From: JAIPJO01 sp035269015
GTDB taxonomy: Bacteria > Patescibacteriota > Patescibacteriia > Patescibacteriales > UBA12465
DNA: 8,368 nucleotides
NCBI GenBank assembly: GCA_035269015.1
Contig: DATFJU010000003.1
Span: forward strand, 1 to 8,368
Reading direction: 5' to 3'
Part shown: positions 4,638-8,368 of the stretch, one piece after another
Layout of the letters: each line of letters begins with the position of its first letter
How positions within the stretch are numbered: the stretch's first letter is position 1
The notes under the pieces: generated by a model
The model's input: only the letters and a program-made list of their open reading frames with translations
Told to the model about the DNA's origin: nothing
The model's database searches: none
Position numbers and translations under genes: made by a program

Positions 4638-7600
4638 ATGAGTTTTGTCCACCTTCATAACCATACCCACTATTCATTACTTGATGGGTTAACTAAAATT
4701 GATGAATTAGTAAAAAGAGCTAAAGATCAAGGTTCACCAGCTGTAGCTATTACTGACCATGGTAATTTATATGGTGCTATTGAGTTTTATCAAACCTGTA
4801 AAAAAGAAGGTATCAAACCAATTATTGGCGTAGAAGCTTACTTAGCTAAAGGTTCAAGGCTTGATAAAAATACTAAAGAGGATGCTAAAAGTTATCATTT
4901 ACTTCTTTTAGCTAAAAATAATACTGGTTATCACAATTTAATTAAGTTAGTTACCAAATCCCATTTGGAGGGTTTTTATTATAAACCGAGAATAGACTGG
5001 GAACTCTTAAAAGAACATCATGAGGGGGTTATTGCTCTTAGTGCTTGCTTAGGCGGTGAAATACCTCAACTAATAATGGCAGGAGAATTAAAAAAAGCTA
5101 AGGAACGAATTATTGAATATAGAGATTTATTTGGTAAGGAGAATTATTATTTAGAAATAATGGATCATTTGCAACTAGAAGAACAAGAAGAGGTAAATAA
5201 ACAACTTATTCAATTCTCTAAAGAGTTAAATGTAAATTTAGTGGCTACTAATGATGTTCATTATTTAAAGAAAGAAGATGACGAAGCTCAAGATATACTT
5301 CTTTGTTTGCAAAATAAAAAGAAAAGGGAAGACAATGATCGTATGTCTATGCTTGGTGAAGATTATAGTATGAAAAGTAACGCGCAGATGAAGGAAGCTT
5401 TTAGTGAAGTACCTGAAGCAATAGAAAATACTGTAAAGATTGCAGATAAATGTAATGTAGAGATAAAATTAGGAGAAACCCAATTACCATACTTTGAAGT
5501 GCCAGAAGGCTTTGATGGTAATTCATATTTACGTCATATTTGTGAAAAAGGAGCTGAAAAAATATATGGTGATAATTATGAAAATTTAAGCTCTGAAATA
5601 AAAGAAAGACTAGATTATGAGCTTGGAATTATTACAAATATGGGTTGGCCATCATATTTTTTGATTGTGGCTGACTTTGTTAATTGGGCTAAAGAAAATA
5701 AGATTGTAGTTGGTCCAGGTAGAGGTTCAGCTGCTGGTTCTCTTGTTTGTTATTTAAGTGGTATTACTAGTATTGATCCTTTAGAGTATGACTTAATTTT
5801 TGAAAGATTTTTAAACCCTGAAAGAGTATCAATGCCTGATATTGATATGGATTTTGCCGACACTGGTAGAGATAAAGTTATTAAATATGTGGAGGATAAA
5901 TATGGTCATGACAAAGTTTCTCAGATTATCACTTTTGGTACTATGGCAGCTAGAGCTGCTATTAGAGATGTGGGTAGGGTTTTAGATGCACCATATGAAT
6001 TCTGTGACCGTATCTCTAAAACAGTACCGATGTTTACCAAATTAAAGGAAGCTTTAGAGACTGTTCCAGAGTTAAAAGAAATGTATAATAATGACCCCCA
6101 AGTAAAACAAATAATTGATTATGCTATTCGCTTAGAAGGGGTGTCTAGACATAGCTCAACTCATGCTTGTGGAGTCCTTATCACTAAAGATCCTCTTGAT
6201 GAGCATACTCCACTTCAATATGCATCTTCTTCAGATAAAAGTATTGTTTCTCAGTATTCACTACACCCAGTAGAAGATTTAGGACTACTTAAAATGGATT
6301 TTTTAGGGCTTAAGAACTTAAGTATTATTGAAGCTGCTTTAAAGATTATTAAAAATACCAGAGGACAAGAAATAGATATTGAGAAAATCCCTTTAAATGA
6401 TAAAAAGACTTTCGAATTATTTCAAAAAGGAAATACTACTGGTGTTTTTCAATTTGAATCTTCTGGAATGAAAAGGTATTTAAAAGAATTAAAACCTTCT
6501 GAGCTAGAAGATGTTATTGCTATGGTAGCCTTATATCGTCCTGGTCCTATGGAATGGATTCCTGATTATATTGGTGGTAAACATGGCACTAAAAAAGTTT
6601 CATATTTACATCCTAAATTAGAAACAATTTTAAATAAAACATATGGTGTTGCCATCTATCAAGAGCAAGTTATGCAAATTGCTAGAGACTTAGCTGGTTT
6701 TAGTATGGCAGAAGCAGATGTACTAAGAAAAGCTATGGGAAAAAAGATTCCTGAGCTTTTAGCTAAACAAAAAGAGAAATTCATTGATGGCTGTGTAAAA
6801 AATAGTATTCATCAAGAATTAGCAGAGAAGATATTTTCATTTATTGAACCTTTTGCTGGTTATGGTTTTAATCGAAGTCATGCTGCTTGCTATGCTTTAA
6901 TTGGTTATCAAACAGCTTTTCTTAAAGCTCATTGGCCAGTAGAATTCATGGCAGCTCTTTTAACTGCTGATCAGCAAAATACTGATCGTATTGCTATTGA
7001 GATTGAAGAGTGTAGAAAGATGGGTATTAAAATAATGCCTCCTGATATTAATGAGTCATATGCAACTTTTACTGTGGTAACTTCAGGCACTAAAGAAAAT
7101 AAAATTGCTGATGAATATGAAAAGCTAGACACTATTCGTTTTGGTTTAAATGCTATTAAAAATGTAGGTGAACATATAGTGGAAGTGATTATTGACGAAA
7201 GAAAACAAAATGGTATTTATACTGATATAACAGACTTTTTAAACAGAATTTCTGATAAAGATTTAAATAAAAAATCATTGGAGAGTTTAATCAAGTCTGG
7301 TGGTTTAGATAAATATGGAAGTAGAGGGCAGTTACTCTTTAACCTTGAAAAGTTGTTGCAAGCTAGTAAGGAAATGGCTCAAGCAAAAGCTAGTAAGCAG
7401 AGTTCTTTGTTTTCTGATGAAAATGGGTTTGATGCTAAGTTGAGTGAAATTAAATTAGATAATGGTCCAGAAATAGAACAATCTGAAAAATTAAGATGGG
7501 AAAAAGAACTTTTAGGTTTGTATATTTCTGAGCATCCTTTAAATGAAATTAAATCAAGAATAAATGGTTATGCTATGCCACTAAGACAATTATCTCAGCA

Positions 7601-8297
7601 TAAAGATAAAGGTAGTATTCGTACTGCCGGTGTGATAACTGCGGTGAAGAAAATACTAACAAAAAAGAATGAAAGGATGTTGTTTGTTAAAATTGAAGAT
7701 ACTCTTACTAATATTGAAGTATTAGTTTTTCCTAAACTTTTTAGCGCTGATCCTGAGCTATGGCAAGAAGGAGAAATGATTTTAGTGGAAGGTGCAGTTT
7801 CTGATAAAGATGAAGAGATAAAATTATTAGCTAATAAAGTCTATGCTGTAAATAACAAAAATCTTAAAGAAGTTTTAAAGGAATTAAAACCAAACGCTAT
7901 AGTTAGAAAAAAAAGATTTTTTAGTAAAAAAATTAGTAACGATAATAAAGATAATAATATTGATAACAATAATAATAACACCAATAATTTTGTAAATAAT
8001 AAAAATCCTAATAAAGAAGCAGAAATTAATAATGATTCAAAGATTGATAATAAAGATGAACTAGTTAAATTAGCAAGTCCTTTTAAGTTGATTATTAAAG
8101 AAGAATTAAACAGTGAAGAGTTAAAGAGGTTAAAAGAACTACTTGGTCAATATAGTGGTGATAGTGAAGTTTATATCTTTGAATTCTTTAGTGATAGAAT
8201 AATAAAAACTCCTTTTAAAGTTAATCTTTCTATAATACTTATCTCTGAAATTAAAAAAGAATTTCCTCAAAAAATCCGAGTTGTGGAAACTTTCTAA
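4638..8297 (+). CDS. dnaE: DNA polymerase III alpha subunit (DnaE)
   Basis: Replicative DNA polymerase of the C family; 1219 residues. Domain order: PHP (about 1-280), palm/thumb/fingers (about 290-800), tandem helix-hairpin-helix (about 833-890), OB fold (about 994-1070) and a C-terminal domain (about 1145-1219) of the type that contacts the clamp loader in other bacteria. The catalytic aspartates are D401 and D403 (PDIDMDF) and D554 (KMDFLGL); GPGRGSAAGS (359-368) and YRPGPM (633-638) are also conserved. A clamp-binding pentapeptide QSSLF is at 921-925. The PHP domain keeps likely metal ligands H5, H7, D40, H41, E66, H87, C137, E173, H177, D206 and H208, unlike the degenerate E. coli domain. 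It may therefore proofread by its own 3'-5' exonuclease. A separate epsilon exonuclease cannot be excluded elsewhere in the genome. An Asn-rich linker lies at 1100-1140. The N-terminal VHLHNHTHYS motif fixes the start, despite no Shine-Dalgarno. Confidence 0.97.
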   Translation: MSFVHLHNHTHYSLLDGLTKIDELVKRAKDQGSPAVAITDHGNLYGAIEFYQTCKKEGIKPIIGVEAYLAKGSRLDKNTKEDAKSYHLLLLAKNNTGYHNLIKLVTKSHLEGFYYKPRIDWELLKEHHEGVIALSACLGGEIPQLIMAGELKKAKERIIEYRDLFGKENYYLEIMDHLQLEEQEEVNKQLIQFSKELNVNLVATNDVHYLKKEDDEAQDILLCLQNKKKREDNDRMSMLGEDYSMKSNAQMKEAFSEVPEAIENTVKIADKCNVEIKLGETQLPYFEVPEGFDGNSYLRHICEKGAEKIYGDNYENLSSEIKERLDYELGIITNMGWPSYFLIVADFVNWAKENKIVVGPGRGSAAGSLVCYLSGITSIDPLEYDLIFERFLNPERVSMPDIDMDFADTGRDKVIKYVEDKYGHDKVSQIITFGTMAARAAIRDVGRVLDAPYEFCDRISKTVPMFTKLKEALETVPELKEMYNNDPQVKQIIDYAIRLEGVSRHSSTHACGVLITKDPLDEHTPLQYASSSDKSIVSQYSLHPVEDLGLLKMDFLGLKNLSIIEAALKIIKNTRGQEIDIEKIPLNDKKTFELFQKGNTTGVFQFESSGMKRYLKELKPSELEDVIAMVALYRPGPMEWIPDYIGGKHGTKKVSYLHPKLETILNKTYGVAIYQEQVMQIARDLAGFSMAEADVLRKAMGKKIPELLAKQKEKFIDGCVKNSIHQELAEKIFSFIEPFAGYGFNRSHAACYALIGYQTAFLKAHWPVEFMAALLTADQQNTDRIAIEIEECRKMGIKIMPPDINESYATFTVVTSGTKENKIADEYEKLDTIRFGLNAIKNVGEHIVEVIIDERKQNGIYTDITDFLNRISDKDLNKKSLESLIKSGGLDKYGSRGQLLFNLEKLLQASKEMAQAKASKQSSLFSDENGFDAKLSEIKLDNGPEIEQSEKLRWEKELLGLYISEHPLNEIKSRINGYAMPLRQLSQHKDKGSIRTAGVITAVKKILTKKNERMLFVKIEDTLTNIEVLVFPKLFSADPELWQEGEMILVEGAVSDKDEEIKLLANKVYAVNNKNLKEVLKELKPNAIVRKKRFFSKKISNDNKDNNIDNNNNNTNNFVNNKNPNKEAEINNDSKIDNKDELVKLASPFKLIIKEELNSEELKRLKELLGQYSGDSEVYIFEFFSDRIIKTPFKVNLSIILISEIKKEFPQKIRVVETF
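7935..8057 (+). repeat. Asn/Asp/Lys-rich low-complexity linker within dnaE
   Basis: Codons 1100-1140 are dominated by AAT/AAC/AAA/GAT, giving a run of mostly Asn, Asp, Lys and Ile with a block of Asn near 1110-1117. It joins the OB-fold region to the C-terminal domain and is probably disordered. The imperfect AAT-type triplet repeats could change length by slippage without breaking the frame. Confidence 0.8.
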
Positions 8298-8309
8298 AAA
8301 TGTTATAAT
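8281..8309 (+). promoter_or_regulatory. Extended -10 promoter of the right-edge gene
   Basis: A perfect extended -10 element, TGTTATAAT (8301-8309), lies 17 nt after a weak -35, TTGTGG (8281-8286), which is inside the last codons of dnaE. Initiation near 8316 gives a leader of about 27 nt to the ATG at 8343. No hairpin terminator is seen after dnaE, so read-through into the next gene is also possible. Confidence 0.6.
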
Positions 8310-8342
8310 AAAGAAACTTTAAAAAATTATTTATGTTTTGTT

Positions 8343-8368
8343 ATGCCAGCAAGAAAAAAAACTAACAA
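8343..8368 (+). CDS. Start of a downstream gene, cut by the window edge (product unknown)
   Basis: ATG at 8343 opens MPARKKTN and runs off the right edge. The basic start (R4, K5, K6) is visible but far too short for identification. The promoter at 8281-8309 supports a gene here. The nearby ATG at 8333 is in another frame and hits TAA after ten codons, so 8343 is preferred. No Shine-Dalgarno is present. Confidence 0.5.

Noticed and set aside
181..8297. Alternative genetic code with TGA recoded (as in Gracilibacteria/Absconditabacteria or mycoplasmas)
   Set aside because: No in-frame TGA occurs in any of the five complete genes, glycine and tryptophan use ordinary codons, and the stops are TAA or TAG. 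The standard code suffices, although TGA is also not used as a stop here.
8333..8365. ATG at 8333 as the start of the right-edge gene
   Set aside because: The frame ends at TAA after ten codons; the ATG at 8343 stays open to the window edge.
1..8368. Mobile elements, CRISPR arrays, tRNA or rRNA genes, DnaA boxes
   Set aside because: I scanned intergenic regions on both strands and saw no periodic repeats, tRNA-like structures or TTATCCACA-type boxes; the non-coding gaps are short and filled by promoters and terminators.

Overview
This is an AT-rich bacterial chromosomal segment carrying housekeeping genes. It holds five complete plus-strand genes, the start of a divergent gene at the left edge, and the start of another gene at the right edge. 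The high A+T, short gene gaps, a compact ParA/ParB pair and a standalone bacterial DnaE fit a streamlined lineage such as Patescibacteria (CPR). That placement is an inference from overall style, not from any diagnostic marker. No gene start in the window has a recognisable Shine-Dalgarno sequence. None of the five complete genes ends in TGA or contains an in-frame TGA.

Layout, left to right. (1) 1-180: a divergent intergenic region, with the first 18 codons of a minus-strand gene and back-to-back sigma70-type promoters. (2) 181-1819: parA and parB, a two-gene chromosome-segregation operon, ending in a clear intrinsic terminator. (3) 2010-3500: a single gene fusing orotidine-5'-phosphate decarboxylase (N-terminal) to an orotate phosphoribosyltransferase-like domain (C-terminal). 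This is a UMP synthase in the 'inverted' PyrF-PyrE order, followed by a terminator embedded in a larger overlapping inverted repeat. (4) 3644-4492: an unrecognised protein with a signal peptide, an extracytoplasmic domain of about 125 residues and about five membrane helices, followed by a terminator. (5) 4638-8297: dnaE, the replicative DNA polymerase III alpha subunit, with an apparently metal-competent PHP domain and an asparagine-rich linker near the C-terminus. (6) 8281-8368: a promoter and the first codons of a further gene.

The complete genes form four transcription units: parAB, pyrFE, the membrane protein and dnaE. The first three end in a strong hairpin plus T-tract. Promoter quality varies: strong for parA, the membrane gene and both edge genes, ambiguous for pyrFE and dnaE. 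ParA/ParB and DnaE serve chromosome segregation and replication; pyrFE supplies UMP for nucleotide pools. The membrane protein has no evident functional link to its neighbours. I see no mobile element, CRISPR array, RNA gene, parS site or replication origin. The most unusual points are the PyrFE fusion, whose two phosphate-binding signatures are altered, the uncharacterised membrane protein, and the uniform absence of Shine-Dalgarno sequences.
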